From NCBI RefSeq assembly GCF_018991925.1, contig NW_024744357.1:4084508-4148507 (forward strand): 64,000 nucleotides of DNA. Reading direction: 5' to 3'. Positions 1 through 21,624 of the stretch are shown here, one piece after another. Each line of letters starts with the position of its first letter. Positions within the stretch are counted from its first letter, which is position 1. Origin of the DNA: Homarus americanus. Taxonomy: Eukaryota > Arthropoda > Malacostraca > Decapoda > Nephropidae. Below the pieces are notes generated by a model. The model was not told the origin of the DNA. It ran no database searches and saw only the letters and a list, made by a program, of their open reading frames with translations. A program made the position numbers and the translations under genes.

Positions 1-656
1 ATTGATTTGTATATAAGGAAATAGAGCATAACAAGGATAAGAAACCTTTACTCTATAGAGTTTTTGTCCGAAATTTAAAATTTTCCAGTTTTTCTGACTT
101 TCTTTTTTAATTCAAGTTTGGTTCTTTTGGTTCCTTTGTCTGTATTTTGTCTTGTTGGGTTAAGTTAAGTTTACACAGCAGGGGGTCCACCCTGGATAGG
201 AGATTGGGTCAGATCCTCTGGTTTGGTTATTTTAAACACGTACATTACAGTTTACTGACATTTGAGAATTGTTAGGTTAGGTTTTTTATGATCTTTTTGT
301 TTGGTAAAAAATTTTCCTCCATCAATTTTGGGAAGTTCTTGATCAACTGAAAACCATTTCTTCTATTGTAAAATATCCTAATTTGGCTCCTAAACTCAGG
401 CACCTGTTCTTAAACATTAGAGTCTTTTAAAGTTTTCTGTAACAGCTTAGGTTCCATTTCGTCAGTTTTTTGCGCGTTTTTAACCCCAAATTTCCTACGA
501 CTCTAAGGACCTGCCCACTTTTTTTTTCAAATTTGCTTTTTTTAAAGTTAAATTGATTAGAAAAAAAATCGAAAAATTTAAATATCAGACGAAATTTTCA
601 ACAAGTAATTTTTGGGGATTGGTCTATCTCCCTATATACAAATCAATATAGAGTTC
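1..656. mobile_element. Same TIR element, left end cut by window start
   Basis: Matches 11959-12614. The right inverted repeat is at 621-656. The element's first nine bases are absent because the window, and perhaps the contig, starts inside it. Confidence 0.65.
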
Positions 657-1184
657 TGTGGTTGACCTTTTCCGGATCTTAACCATTCACACTTCCCCAT
701 AGTTGGGCCGTGTGATGCATAAACCTATATTGTACAGAGATAATAATAATCTTACTATAATCAGCAAAAACCACACTAACACCCTGGCTAGTGTCATGTA
801 CTGCATGTATTGTTACAAAACTAAATCCTCCGTAAATAATAAACACTGTTGACAATGGAATATCTGCAGGTGGAGATAGTGGGTGTGTGAACGTCCGCCT
901 CAAAGAGCCTCGTTGTTGATGAAGCGGTTACCCTCCGAGTGCTGGCCTACGTAACGATACCTCCGGAAGCCGTATGCTCCTGATGGTACAAACAGACTCC
1001 ATTAAGATACGTACATTAAAAAAAATACGAAATGCAGGTGGTGCTTCCTTATAAATGTATACATTATTGTTAATTACACCAGCTTACTGGAAAGACAAAA
1101 TAAATGATTCTTGGACATTCTTGTATCATCGTCACCAAAAGGTTTAACCACATTGCCTCCCGTGCTTGCGGGCAGTGTGACACT

Positions 1185-1355
1185 GTGCCACCGAGAGCTA
1201 GCAAGTACTGTTCTAGCAAAACAAAGTCTTGTACATTAGACGCGATGGAAAGATTAAAAGTTAACAAACACAAAATAAATATTGGAACATGGAAAGTGAG
1301 GACATCTTATCACGCTGGTAAATATAAAAATGTTTGTTTGGAAATGAATAGATTG
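1185..1355 (+). pseudogene. 5' endonuclease fragment of an RTE-type LINE (copy A)
   Basis: The translation from about 1245 contains INIGTWKVRTSYHAGK followed by a stretch ending EMNRLQW. This resembles the first beta strand and helix of the AP-type endonuclease of RTE-like retrotransposons (family pattern: INIGTWNVRTL..AGK). It stops at once, with no downstream endonuclease or RT, so it is a short relic. The same relic is at 13144-13314. Confidence 0.55.
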
Positions 1356-1407
1356 CAGTGGAACTGGAACAGGAATTATTATATAGTCCATTACTAAAGA
1401 CCGTTTT

Positions 1408-1543
1408 CCTCTCCCCCTGAACCGCGAACCCCGAGATTCAGACTCGTGAATCTGAAGCATTTATGGAGTGAATGCAGTAATGTATCAGTCTACTGCTTTG
1501 GATACATGAGTGTGAATCTCAGGGTTCATGGTTCAGAGGAGGG
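1408..1543. repeat. Imperfect inverted repeat (hairpin), copy A
   Basis: The arm at 1408-1449 (…CCCGAGATTCAGACTCGTG) and the arm at 1504-1543 (CATGAGTGTGAATCTCAGGG…) are about 85% complementary, separated by about 55 bases. This could be a small foldback element. Copy B is at 13367-13502. Confidence 0.55.
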
Positions 1544-1695
1544 CGAACAGAATTTAGTAGTTGACTATACCTGTACTTTATACCTAAGGGGGATGAGACG
1601 TGAGGGAGGAGCTCTAAATCTGGTTACGGACATGGATGAGATTAGTCCATTGATCAAGTTGGTCCAGACGTGTACAACAAACTTCAGGACGTGGC

Positions 1696-2045
1696 CGGGA
1701 GGGAGGGAGGGAGGGAAAGAAGAACGGTGGAAAGTATAGAGAGAAAAGGAAGGAAGAAGGAAAGGTGGGAGAGAAGGAGGGAAAGGTGGGAGGGAAGGAG
1801 GAAAGGCGGGAGGTAGAGAGGAAAGAAAGGAGAGAGGGAGGAAAGGTGGGAAGGAGGAAGGAAGAAAGGTGGAAGAAATGGAGGGAAGGAGGAAAGAAGC
1901 AAGGGAGGGAAGCAGGAAGAAATGAAGGGGGTGTGGGGGGGGGGTAGAAAACAAAGGAGGGACACTAGTGAGGTGGAAGGAAGAGAAGGAGATAAGATAG
2001 GTAAAACAAGGAAGATGGAAAGAGTGGTGGTAAGAAGGGGGGAGA
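1696..2045. repeat. 350-bp polypurine (GGA-rich) tract, copy A
   Basis: The plus strand is almost all G and A, built from GGGA, GGAA and AGG units with several GGG runs. The long ORFs seen across it in several frames are low-complexity artefacts. Such mirror-rich tracts can form triplex or G-quadruplex DNA. It lies about 90 bases 3' of the proposed last exon of the LRMDA homologue. Copy B is at 13655-14004. Confidence 0.85.
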
Positions 2046-2132
2046 ACACCATCATGTAGACTGGGGCACACAATAACAACGCCTCCACCAGGGTAATGCC
2101 TTGTGTGTGTGTGTGTGTGTGTTCATCTTCAA

Positions 2133-6860
<4,728 letters not shown>

Positions 6861-7858
6861 CTGTAACACAACACTGGCGTTAGTGAACTGAACTGGCAGA
6901 GGGAGGTGAGTGGGTGATACAATAATGGCTACCATTCTCCTCTCCACACACCCTAACCTAAACCCTCACTATTTACTATTTGGGTCCAGTCATTTGGTTA
7001 TGGTTAAGTTGGTTTATTAAGAAACTTGGGTCTAATTTGACCCTGTATAAGATGATACAGCATTCTTACATAAAATCCCAGTAAATTTTGTATATTGTTC
7101 GCTGTACTTCTATCTATGCTGGCGGGTCTGACTCAACACAAGGCGAATGACTATACCCGGACAAGGCGTAAACATGATAGCCTAGCTGGAGTTTGGATAC
7201 GAGGCTGTGGTGTGGAACTCTCTGAAGCTGAATATGGGATTATGTGATGAGAAATTCGAGATGGGGAGATGAATGAAGGAGGGAGGGGGTGTAAAGGTAG
7301 GAAGGGAGGAGGTAAAGAAGTGTCGATGGTGGAAGAGGAAGGAAAGGGTATGGGAAAAGAATTGGAGAAAGGTATTAGGGAGTGGAGGAACGGAGAGAGG
7401 GGAAGGGATATTCAAATTAAATCAAATCCTATTAATCAAACTAATTCTTCTTTTTTTTTTACCCCTAGACACAAAAACATCACTATTAGTCACACGAACA
7501 CACCTCTATTCCTCTGCTAGGCTGGACGCTGGCTTCTTGACAAACACGTATGAGTCGACCTTCACGCAGGAAAAATATCATTCGGCTTTTTCTTTTCTTT
7601 TTAATGCTTTCTTGTATTTACGGAATTGTAGTATCTAAATGTAAATTCTAAGACAACAAAACGATATCTATCTACATGCTATCTGTAAAGTATTAACAAC
7701 ATTTATCTCTAAACTATCGTGTATAAATGGTAAAGTTCGACTATATTTAAAACTTACGGGCACAGCGTATTTGACGTCTACACCACACCAAGTATTGTAA
7801 GAATCAGTGGCGTGTCCAGGATATTTTGGATGGGGTGGCCAAGGTGGGGCACAGACCC

Positions 7859-7859
<1 letters not shown>

Positions 7860-7896
<37 letters not shown>
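7860..7896. repeat. (TG)n microsatellite, copy A
   Basis: About 18 TG units. Copy B (19755-19806) has about 8 more. Confidence 0.95.
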
Positions 7897-7898
<2 letters not shown>

Positions 7899-8329
7899 GG
7901 AGGGGGGAGGCATATAAAATTTCAAATGAATGCCAGGTGATGGAAATTCGTAAATACAGCGGTTCAATGAATTTAATGCTTCAAGTTAGGTTTGTACATC
8001 TTCCTGTTGATATAATTCATACATCAATTTCCAAACTCATGACATTTATCTATTTCCATGTTTGAGCCCAAGGCCAGGATGATATATGAACATACAACAC
8101 CAGTAATGTCCAAATGAGGTCATACCACAGCAACCTAATAATCATCTAAGAGTAATTAGGACATATGGTAAGGTAATAATCCACTTAACTCCGTTTATTG
8201 AATATAATATAAATAAAATATAAATTAAATTTCAATAATAAAATGAATATTGGTCAACATCACACTGTAACACAAGAGCACAAAAAAGAACAAAAAATCC
8301 ACATAAAGCTCAAAGCCACAACCCTTATA

Positions 8330-8480
8330 TTACAGAGCTATATACTGTACACCCTTAGAACAGTTACAGAGCTATATACTGTACACCTTAGAACAGTTAC
8401 AGAGCTATATACTGTACACCTTAGAACAGTTACAGAGCTATATACTGTACACCCTTAGAACAGTTACAGAGCTATATACT
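8330..8480. repeat. 33-bp minisatellite, truncated at gap (copy A)
   Basis: The unit is TTACAGAGCTATATACTGTA plus CACCTTAGAACAG. Four and a half units are present before the N gap. In copy B the same array runs for more than 1 kb, so the assembler probably broke here. Confidence 0.95.
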
Positions 8481-8580
8481 NNNNNNNNNNNNNNNNNNNN
8501 NNNNNNNNNNNNNNNNNNNNNNNNNNNNNNNNNNNNNNNNNNNNNNNNNNNNNNNNNNNNNNNNNNNNNNNNNNNNNNNN
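8481..8580. other. Assembly gap of exactly 100 N
   Basis: One hundred N bases follow a partial 33-bp minisatellite unit. A round gap size is a scaffolder placeholder, so the distance is unknown. The sequence after the gap (8581 onward) does not match what follows the corresponding point in copy B. Confidence 0.99.
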
Positions 8581-9779
8581 AGCGAAACTACAAACAAGGA
8601 ACTATTCAAGGGGATACGTTAGATGTTGGAGATTATACAGGTTGACAGAATAGTTCAGGAGATTAATGACTTTCTTAAATAGACAACTGACACTAATTAA
8701 ACTACATCTGATGTTTGGGCATCAAAACAATCTAACTTCAGTAGCAATTGGAAATTCATGGCTATCCCCAGGGACAATATCATGGGATGCCATTCGTACT
8801 GGCAGACTCGACACTCACTTAACAAGTGTTACTAACAATAAAGACAGTTAAAGCTTTCAACATCACTCACAAAGGATCTTGTATGCTTTAACTGTACTCA
8901 GACATCTCTAAGTTGACTCAAAACAATGGTGTCCTCTCTCATATTCAAATTCACTTTATAGAGAGGTTGGTTTCAGGAAGTCAGAGAAAATGGATGGTAC
9001 CCTGGTTTGGGAGCGATGAGAAAACGGACGCCTCAGAGGGGAGACTCAATAAAAAAGACATAGCTACATGTTTTGTGGGCTATTGAGCGTAATATGAATC
9101 GTCTGATTTTACGTTAACTGACGTGTATGACCGTGGTCATTACACCATGACAAGAAATACATCATACAACACTACCCTCATACACTCAACAGTACTCCCA
9201 TCACAACTATCTACATCCATAACAAGTGAATAGCTTCCTCCATCCAAAGACTCCCAACAAAAGGCATACTGAACATCACCTAATGTCCACATTTCGGAAG
9301 TAACTTACCCCAGAGAAATAACAATACTGTACAGTATATCTCGAGCAGACTACACGTTGGTTACCATTCTTTCTTAAACCTATACAAGTCAGTGCAATCT
9401 TCATCTCATACAAATCCACTTTCCACATTACAACTCGTCTGCTAACCTGAACAATCCCTCCACTTCACTTCCACAAAAGATATCTCCGAGCAACTGGCTG
9501 TTGTCAATGAAAACCTGAGGTACACCAGTGTCGCATCCATGTAAAACTAAAGCTACACTAATAGCAGCACACATCCTTCCTAATATATCGTACTATCAAA
9601 ATTTCTCGGCTTAGGTTAGGTTGAGGTGGTTACCCGTGTCAGGGAGGACAAATTGTGACAGTCAACGTTATACAGTACTGTACTATATACCTAACCCGAG
9701 CAAATAAATCACTGTACAGTGCAGTAGGTGCACGCGATCCATATATAAGCTGATAACCACTTCCCGCCCACCTGGTACG
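8581..9779. other. No gene seen
   Basis: AT-rich sequence with no conserved-looking reading frame, repeat array or RNA gene that I can support. It begins abruptly after the N gap. Confidence 0.6.
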
Positions 9780-10268
9780 ATGTTCTCCGTAAACTTCCTG
9801 ACCTCTCGTATGTCTATGGGAAAGGGTCGCGGAAAAGGGACGTGATTGCTGCCCGTATCATCATTGGGTATGACTTTGCTTGGGAGATTGGTATCCCCGC
9901 ATCCCCTGAGCAACGCTCTTGTCCATTAGCAGAAGACCCGACACCCGCACCCTTATCCACTATCCCCTAAGATGTCGCCACACAACGCTTCCGTGACGCC
10001 TGCTGGACCACCACTCCACGACCCCCTGACGGAGACACGATGATCCTCCCCATACTGGCCAGATATTATGTAAATAATATTGATAATTTGTTAAAGGAAT
10101 ATCCTTCCTTCCTTACGCTTTAGTAAGCCCCTTTATAAAATTTATACTGTTTATACTTGTCACACTTGCCAGGTGCTTCTGGTGTTATTGTACAGGGGTA
10201 CCTAGTGACAGCACTAGGATCCCGCTTCCTCTATCAAGGAATAAACAATTGAAATTGAAAAATTGAAT
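9780..10268 (+). mobile_element. 3' end of a non-LTR retrotransposon
   Basis: The plus-strand translation contains KRDVIAARIIIGYDFAWEIG and IPASPEQRSC, then a decayed stretch ending in RFRDACW. This pattern (arginine-rich, then GY..LWEIG, then a Cys/His-type C-terminus) is typical of the region after the RT in I/R1-like LINEs of invertebrates. An AATAAA and a TTGAAA-rich tail (10238-10268) follow, so the copy is a 5'-truncated insertion. The reading frame is broken after about 90 codons. Confidence 0.6.
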
Positions 10269-10278
10269 TGATAACCAC

Positions 10279-10330
10279 CTAGGAACAAAGAAAACACGAA
10301 CTTCCCAAGTGCTTTTGTGTATTTCATATA
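10279..10330 (-). repeat. Dispersed motif with ACACRAAAGCRCTTGGGAAS
   Basis: Reading on the minus strand: ATACACAAAAGCACTTGGGA, then AGTTCGTGTTTTC. The same motif with stronger conservation is at 60270-60316 on the plus strand. It is a shared element end or structural RNA motif of unknown identity. Confidence 0.45.
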
Positions 10331-11949
10331 TATATTCATAAAATAATTATATTTGTCTTACATCAACAACTGGATGATTAAATGAGCGCTGTGAATGTGT
10401 AGCAAAACAACTATGAAGAAATCATGGAATGGATGTCTACATTATGTGGCCTTCCTTGCATTTCAAGCAGGGTGCCACATGCAGTCCCTACCAAACTTAT
10501 CAGCAGCCCACCATATCTACATCTACAACGACTGGAACATACACTTAAGAATTTTATATACTGTTTTGGTTAAGGAGTGAGTGAAGACATAGCAAGTTGC
10601 TTGGACTTAAAAATATAAGTGAAGAAATTTTCTTTCACTAAGCATAATAAATAGTGCTTACAAAGCTAATAAAGAGAATCAAGACATAATGACTGAAATA
10701 TAGGAAAAATAACACTACTGAATTACCTGTCACAATCATAACAAATCTCTAACCCGGACACCAACATCAGCATAAGAGGTGGCAAGGTGGACGGCCCAAA
10801 ACTAATAAACTACGGTAGTATTATTAATTGAAGTAGCGTGAAGATGAGGTACATAACAGAGACCATGAAAAGGCTCCCGGAATTATGAAATGTATGTAAT
10901 ATGGGGTGCTGAGTCATGCAGACAAAAATATTATTTAACATATGAAGAATGGAATGTTTCAGATATTAAAGATGCATTTCATAGTCCTTTCACATGAAAT
11001 CTCACAGGAGAGTGAATATAAAATGTAGGTAATGAGATGAAAAGCTATGGTAGAGCAGTACCGAATAAGAAAGTGAGTTTCTGTGGCTACAGACGTAATT
11101 AAATGGTGATTTCAACCCTGTTTTTGAAAGAGTTTGATGCATACTAGTAACCTATCAATGGGATCTTACCCAATAGATGATATGACCACCAAAGAAAGTC
11201 AAGTACCACATAGTAAGCAGAGTGCCCTTCAGCCAGCAAGAAACAATGGGCATCCGCATCAGGTGTAGTAGTACAGTATTTGGTTTATGAAACATTTGAG
11301 CATCGTAAAGCAAGACATTTTATCGAATCCAGCTACCTTGTGTATGTGCAAAGGAAGTGTAGGATTTGAATAGATATTATCACTAACTTCAACAACTCCA
11401 GGACAACTATCACCTATAAGTGTGAGTAAAATGCCTATTGTTCCTACAAAGTTGAAGGGAAAACAACCACAACTAGCAGACAGAAAAACGAGTACATAGC
11501 TATTAGATAAATGTTTAAAAGGGCTAAATCAACTATAGAAGAGCACGGCCACATCTTAGGTAGACAGGAAAACGACCACATCTTGTAAACATAAAGAACT
11601 TTCATGTATTTAAAACAGACATTGTAATGTATCATGATAACAAGTGTACTGTAGAGGGAAGGTCTTTATATAACAGTCTCTTCATGTACACAAAAACTTA
11701 AAAAAAAATGGGAGATGACTGATAGTGTCTTTATGAAAAAAAAAAAATTACATGGCTGACACCTACAAAAGGAATGATACAATTTGGGGGAAGGAAACTC
11801 AAAGATGAAGATTACTATTCAAGGTTCAAAGCTTTGGATGATAAAATTCAAATGGTATTAAGTGATATTAAAGAACAAGTTAAAATTCTTCACCATTTCA
11901 GTTCCTATAAACACTGAACATGGTTAAAATTCGGAAAACGTCAGTCAGG
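10331..11949. other. No gene seen
   Basis: AT-rich unique sequence with scattered short ORFs under 65 codons. None has recognisable motifs or plausible exon borders that I can defend. Confidence 0.6.
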
Positions 11950-12614
11950 GAACTCTATATTGATTTGTATATAAGGAAATAGAGCATAACAAGGATAAGA
12001 AACCTTTACTCTATAGAGTTTTTGTCCGAAATTTAAAATTTTCCAGTTTTTCTGACTTTCTTTTTTAATTCAAGTTTGGTTCTTTTGGTTCCTTTGTCTG
12101 TATTTTGTCTTGTTGGGTTAAGTTAAGTTTACACAGCAGGGGGTCCACCCTGGATAGGAGATTGGGTCAGATCCTCTGGTTTGGTTATTTTAAACACGTA
12201 CATTACAGTTTACTGACATTTGAGAATTGTTAGGTTAGGTTTTTTATGATCTTTTTGTTTGGTAAAAAATTTTCCTCCATCAATTTTGGGAAGTTCTTGA
12301 TCAACTGAAAACCATTTCTTCTATTGTAAAATATCCTAATTTGGCTCCTAAACTCAGGCACCTGTTCTTAAACATTAGAGTCTTTTAAAGTTTTCTGTAA
12401 CAGCTTAGGTTCCATTTCGTCAGTTTTTTGCGCGTTTTTAACCCCAAATTTCCTACGACTCTAAGGACCTGCCCACTTTTTTTTTCAAATTTGCTTTTTT
12501 TAAAGTTAAATTGATTAGAAAAAAAATCGAAAAATTTAAATATCAGACGAAATTTTCAACAAGTAATTTTTGGGGATTGGTCTATCTCCCTATATACAAA
12601 TCAATATAGAGTTC
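11950..12614. mobile_element. Short TIR DNA transposon / MITE, complete copy
   Basis: The left end (11950-11985) reads GAACTCTATATTGATTTGTA and continues. The right end (12579-12614) is its reverse complement for about 24 bases, then imperfectly for about ten more. The 665-bp interior has no ORF and many T- and A-runs. No target duplication is obvious, and I cannot assign a superfamily. Copy A carries the same element from base 1 to 656 without its first nine bases. Confidence 0.7.
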
Positions 12615-13143
12615 TGTGGTTGACCTTTTCCGGATCTTAACCATTCACACTTCCCCATAGTTGGGCCGTGTGATGCATAAACCTATATTGTACAGAGATA
12701 ATAATAATCTTACTATAATCAGCAAAAACCACACTAACACCCTGGCTAGTGTCATGTACTGCATGTATTGTTACAAAACTAAATCCTCCGTAAATAATAA
12801 ACACTGTTGACAATGGAATATCTTGCAGGTGGAGATAGTGGGTGTGTGAACGTCCGCCTCAAAGAGCCTCGTTGTTGATGAAGCGGTTACCCTCCGAGTG
12901 CTGGCCTACGTAACGATACCTCCGGAAGCCGTATGCTCCTGATGGTACAAACAGACTCCATTAAGATACGTACATTAAAAAAAATACGAAATGCAGGTGG
13001 TGCTTCCTTATAAATGTATACATTATTGTTAATTACACCAGCTTACTGGAAAGACAAAATAAATGATTCTTGGACATTCTTGTATCATCGTCACCAAAAG
13101 GTTTAACCACATTGCCTCCCGTGCTTGCGGGCAGTGTGACACT

Positions 13144-13314
13144 GTGCCACCGAGAGCTAGCAAGTACTGTTCTAGCAAAACAAAGTCTTGTACATTAGAC
13201 GCGATGGAAAGATTAAAAGTTAACAAACACAAAATAAATATTGGAACATGGAAAGTGAGGACATCTTATCACGCTGGTAAATATAAAAATGTTTGTTTGG
13301 AAATGAATAGATTG
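13144..13314 (+). pseudogene. 5' endonuclease fragment of an RTE-type LINE (copy B)
   Basis: Identical translation to the relic at 1185-1355, carried in the second copy of the duplicated block. Confidence 0.55.
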
Positions 13315-13366
13315 CAGTGGAACTGGAACAGGAATTATTATATAGTCCATTACTAAAGACCGTTTT

Positions 13367-13502
13367 CCTCTCCCCCTGAACCGCGAACCCCGAGATTCAG
13401 ACTCGTGAATCTGAAGCATTTATGGAGTGAATGCAGTAATGTATCAGTCTACTGCTTTGGATACATGAGTGTGAATCTCAGGGTTCATGGTTCAGAGGAG
13501 GG
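13367..13502. repeat. Imperfect inverted repeat (hairpin), copy B
   Basis: Same hairpin as 1408-1543 in the duplicated block. Confidence 0.55.
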
Positions 13503-13654
13503 CGAACAGAATTTAGTAGTTGACTATACCTGTACTTTATACCTAAGGGGGATGAGACGTGAGGGAGGAGCTCTAAATCTGGTTACGGACATGGATGAGA
13601 TTAGTCCATTGATCAAGTTGGTCCAGACGTGTACAACAAACTTCAGGACGTGGC

Positions 13655-14004
13655 CGGGAGGGAGGGAGGGAGGGAAAGAAGAACGGTGGAAAGTATAGAG
13701 AGAAAAGGAAGGAAGAAGGAAAGGTGGGAGAGAAGGAGGGAAAGGTGGGAGGGAAGGAGGAAAGGCGGGAGGTAGAGAGGAAAGAAAGGAGAGAGGGAGG
13801 AAAGGTGGGAAGGAGGAAGGAAGAAAGGTGGAAGAAATGGAGGGAAGGAGGAAAGAAGCAAGGGAGGGAAGCAGGAAGAAATGAAGGGGGTGTGGGGGGG
13901 GGGTAGAAAACAAAGGAGGGACACTAGTGAGGTGGAAGGAAGAGAAGGAGATAAGATAGGTAAAACAAGGAAGATGGAAAGAGTGGTGGTAAGAAGGGGG
14001 GAGA
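13655..14004. repeat. 350-bp polypurine tract, copy B
   Basis: Same tract as 1696-2045 with no length change that I could see. Confidence 0.85.
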
Positions 14005-14091
14005 ACACCATCATGTAGACTGGGGCACACAATAACAACGCCTCCACCAGGGTAATGCCTTGTGTGTGTGTGTGTGTGTGTTCATCTTCAA

Positions 14092-18755
<4,664 letters not shown>

Positions 18756-19753
18756 CTGTAACACAACACTGGCGTTAGTGAACTGAACTGGCAGAGGGAG
18801 GTGAGTGGGTGATACAATAATGGCTACCATTCTCCTCTCCACACACCCTAACCTAAACCCTCACTATTTACTATTTGGGTCCAGTCATTTGGTTATGGTT
18901 AAGTTGGTTTATTAAGAAACTTGGGTCTAATTTGACCCTGTATAAGATGATACAGCATTCTTACATAAAATCCCAGTAAATTTTGTATATTGTTCGCTGT
19001 ACTTCTATCTATGCTGGCGGGTCTGACTCAACACAAGGCGAATGACTATACCCGGACAAGGCGTAAACATGATAGCCTAGCTGGAGTTTGGATACGAGGC
19101 TGTGGTGTGGAACTCTCTGAAGCTGAATATGGGATTATGTGATGAGAAATTCGAGATGGGGAGATGAATGAAGGAGGGAGGGGGTGTAAAGGTAGGAAGG
19201 GAGGAGGTAAAGAAGTGTCGATGGTGGAAGAGGAAGGAAAGGGTATGGGAAAAGAATTGGAGAAAGGTATTAGGGAGTGGAGGAACGGAGAGAGGGGAAG
19301 GGATATTCAAATTAAATCAAATCCTATTAATCAAACTAATTCTTCTTTTTTTTTTACCCCTAGACACAAAAACATCACTATTAGTCACACGAACACACCT
19401 CTATTCCTCTGCTAGGCTGGACGCTGGCTTCTTGACAAACACGTATGAGTCGACCTTCACGCAGGAAAAATATCATTCGGCTTTTTCTTTTCTTTTTAAT
19501 GCTTTCTTGTATTTACGGAATTGTAGTATCTAAATGTAAATTCTAAGACAACAAAACGATATCTATCTACATGCTATCTGTAAAGTATTAACAACATTTA
19601 TCTCTAAACTATCGTGTATAAATGGTAAAGTTCGACTATATTTAAAACTTACGGGCACAGCGTATTTGACGTCTACACCACACCAAGTATTGTAAGAATC
19701 AGTGGCGTGTCCAGGATATTTTGGATGGGGTGGCCAAGGTGGGGCACAGACCC

Positions 19754-19754
<1 letters not shown>

Positions 19755-19806
<52 letters not shown>
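19755..19806. repeat. (GT)n microsatellite, copy B
   Basis: About 26 units, near the left end of the hAT element. Confidence 0.95.
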
Positions 19807-19807
<1 letters not shown>

Positions 19808-20240
19808 GGGGAGGGGGGAGGCATATAAAATTTCAAATGAATGCCAGGTGATGGAAATTCGTAAATACAGCGGTTCAATGAATTTAATGCTTCAAGTTAG
19901 GTTTGTACATCTTCCTGTTGATATAATTCATACATCAATTTCCAAACTCATGACATTTATCTATTTCCATGTTTGAGCCCAAGGCCAGGATGATATATGA
20001 ACATACAACACCAGTAATGTCCAAATGAGGTCATACCACAGCAACCTAATAATCATCTAAGAGTAATTAGGACATATGGTAAGGTAATAATCCACTTAAC
20101 TCCGTTTATTGAATATAATATAAATAAAATATAAATTAAATTTCAATAATAAAATGAATATTGGTCAACATCACACTGTAACACAAGAGCACAAAAAAGA
20201 ACAAAAAATCCACATAAAGCTCAAAGCCACAACCCTTATA

Positions 20241-21318
20241 TTACAGAGCTATATACTGTACACCCTTAGAACAGTTACAGAGCTATATACTGTACACCTT
20301 AGAACAGTTACAGAGCTATATACTGTACACCTTAGAACAGTTACAGAGCTATATACTGTACACCCTTAGAACAGTTACAGAGCGCATACTTTTGCTTTAT
20401 AGAACAGTTACAGAGCTGTATACCTTGCCTTAGAACTGATTACAGGCTATATACTGTACACCTTACGACAATTTTGCAGAGCGGCTATATGCTGTACACT
20501 AGAACAGTTACAGAGCTATATACTGTACACCTTAGAGCAGTTACAGAGCTATATATATTGCACCCAACAGAACAGTTACAGGCTATATACTGCTTTTTAC
20601 CTTAGAACAGTTACAGAATATATGCTGTACCTTAGAGAACAGTTACGAGCTATATACTTTCAACGCACCTTAGAACAGTTACAGAGCTATACCCTTTTAC
20701 CTTTGGAAACGATTTGCAGAGCTATGCACTGTACACCCATAGGGCGATTACAGAACATATACTGTACACCTTTAGAAACAGTTATGAGCTATATACTGTA
20801 CACACCTTTAGAACAGTTGAAACTTATATACTGTACATGAAACGATTACAGAGCTATATACCCTTTTACCTTAGAACAGTTACAAGTATATACTGTACAC
20901 CTTAGAAACAATGATTACAGAGCTATATATGTATACCCTTAGAACAGTTACAAGGAGCTATATACTGTACACCTTAGAACAGTTACAGAGCTATATACTG
21001 TACACCCTTAGAACAGTTACAGAGCTATATACTGTACACCTTAGAACAGTTACAGAGCTATATACTGTACACCTTTAGAACAGGTACAGGGCTATATACT
21101 GTACACCTTAGAACAGTTACAGAGCTATATACTGTACACCTTAGAACAGTTACAGAGCTATATACTGTACACCTTTAGAACAGTTACAGAGCTATATACT
21201 GTACACCTTTAGAACAGTTACAGAGCTATATACTGTACACCTTAGAACAGTTACAGAGCTATATACTGTACACCTTAGAACAGTTACAGAGCTATATACT
21301 GTACACCTTTAGAACAGT
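20241..21318. repeat. 33-bp minisatellite, about 32 units, inside the hAT element
   Basis: Same unit as 8330-8480. Units at 20241-20385 and 20945-21318 are nearly perfect. Those at about 20385-20945 carry many small indels and substitutions scattered irregularly. Confidence 0.95.
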
Positions 21319-21564
21319 CTGCTGAATAACGAACATTTTAATAAACTCGTCCTTGTCTAATGGCTTAGCTCTTCTAGCCTCAATAGTGAGAACACCCAGG
21401 TTACTCAGTCTGCTGTCTGCCATAGTTGTGTGCAAATGGCTCCTTATGAGTTTAAGAGATGAGAAGCTGCGCTCACAGACAGCGTTGCTTTCTGGGAGGG
21501 CCAAGGCAATCCTGCACAGACGGAACAGTTCATTAAAGACCTCTTTGTAGGGCTCTAGGAACAC
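21292..21564 (-). pseudogene. hAT transposase, C-terminal dimerisation region
   Basis: Contains FRLCRIALALPESNAVCERS then FSSLKLIRSHLH and RLSNLGVLTIE, the classic hAT C-terminal signature (…CERSFS.L...K...R). The frame then runs straight into the 33-bp minisatellite, which supplies its last residues. Confidence 0.85.
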
Positions 21565-21624
21565 CGTTAGCTCTTAACATAATGGACAGCTTCTGCATTC
21601 CACTTTGAGTTCTCCTTTCCCAAA

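Larger units (their letters stand above)
7805..8480 (-). mobile_element. hAT (ZMYM1-type) transposon, copy A, cut by the gap
   Basis: Starts CAGTGGCGTGTCCAGG like the element at 19700 and shows the same (TG)n and 33-bp minisatellite, then ends in the N gap. The transposase region present in copy B is missing. Confidence 0.7.

Noticed and set aside
1565..2088. Long minus-strand ORFs of 134 and 168 codons rich in Ser, Pro, Phe and Leu
   Set aside because: They are translations of the polypurine tract in several frames at once; composition is dictated by GGA/GAA repeats.
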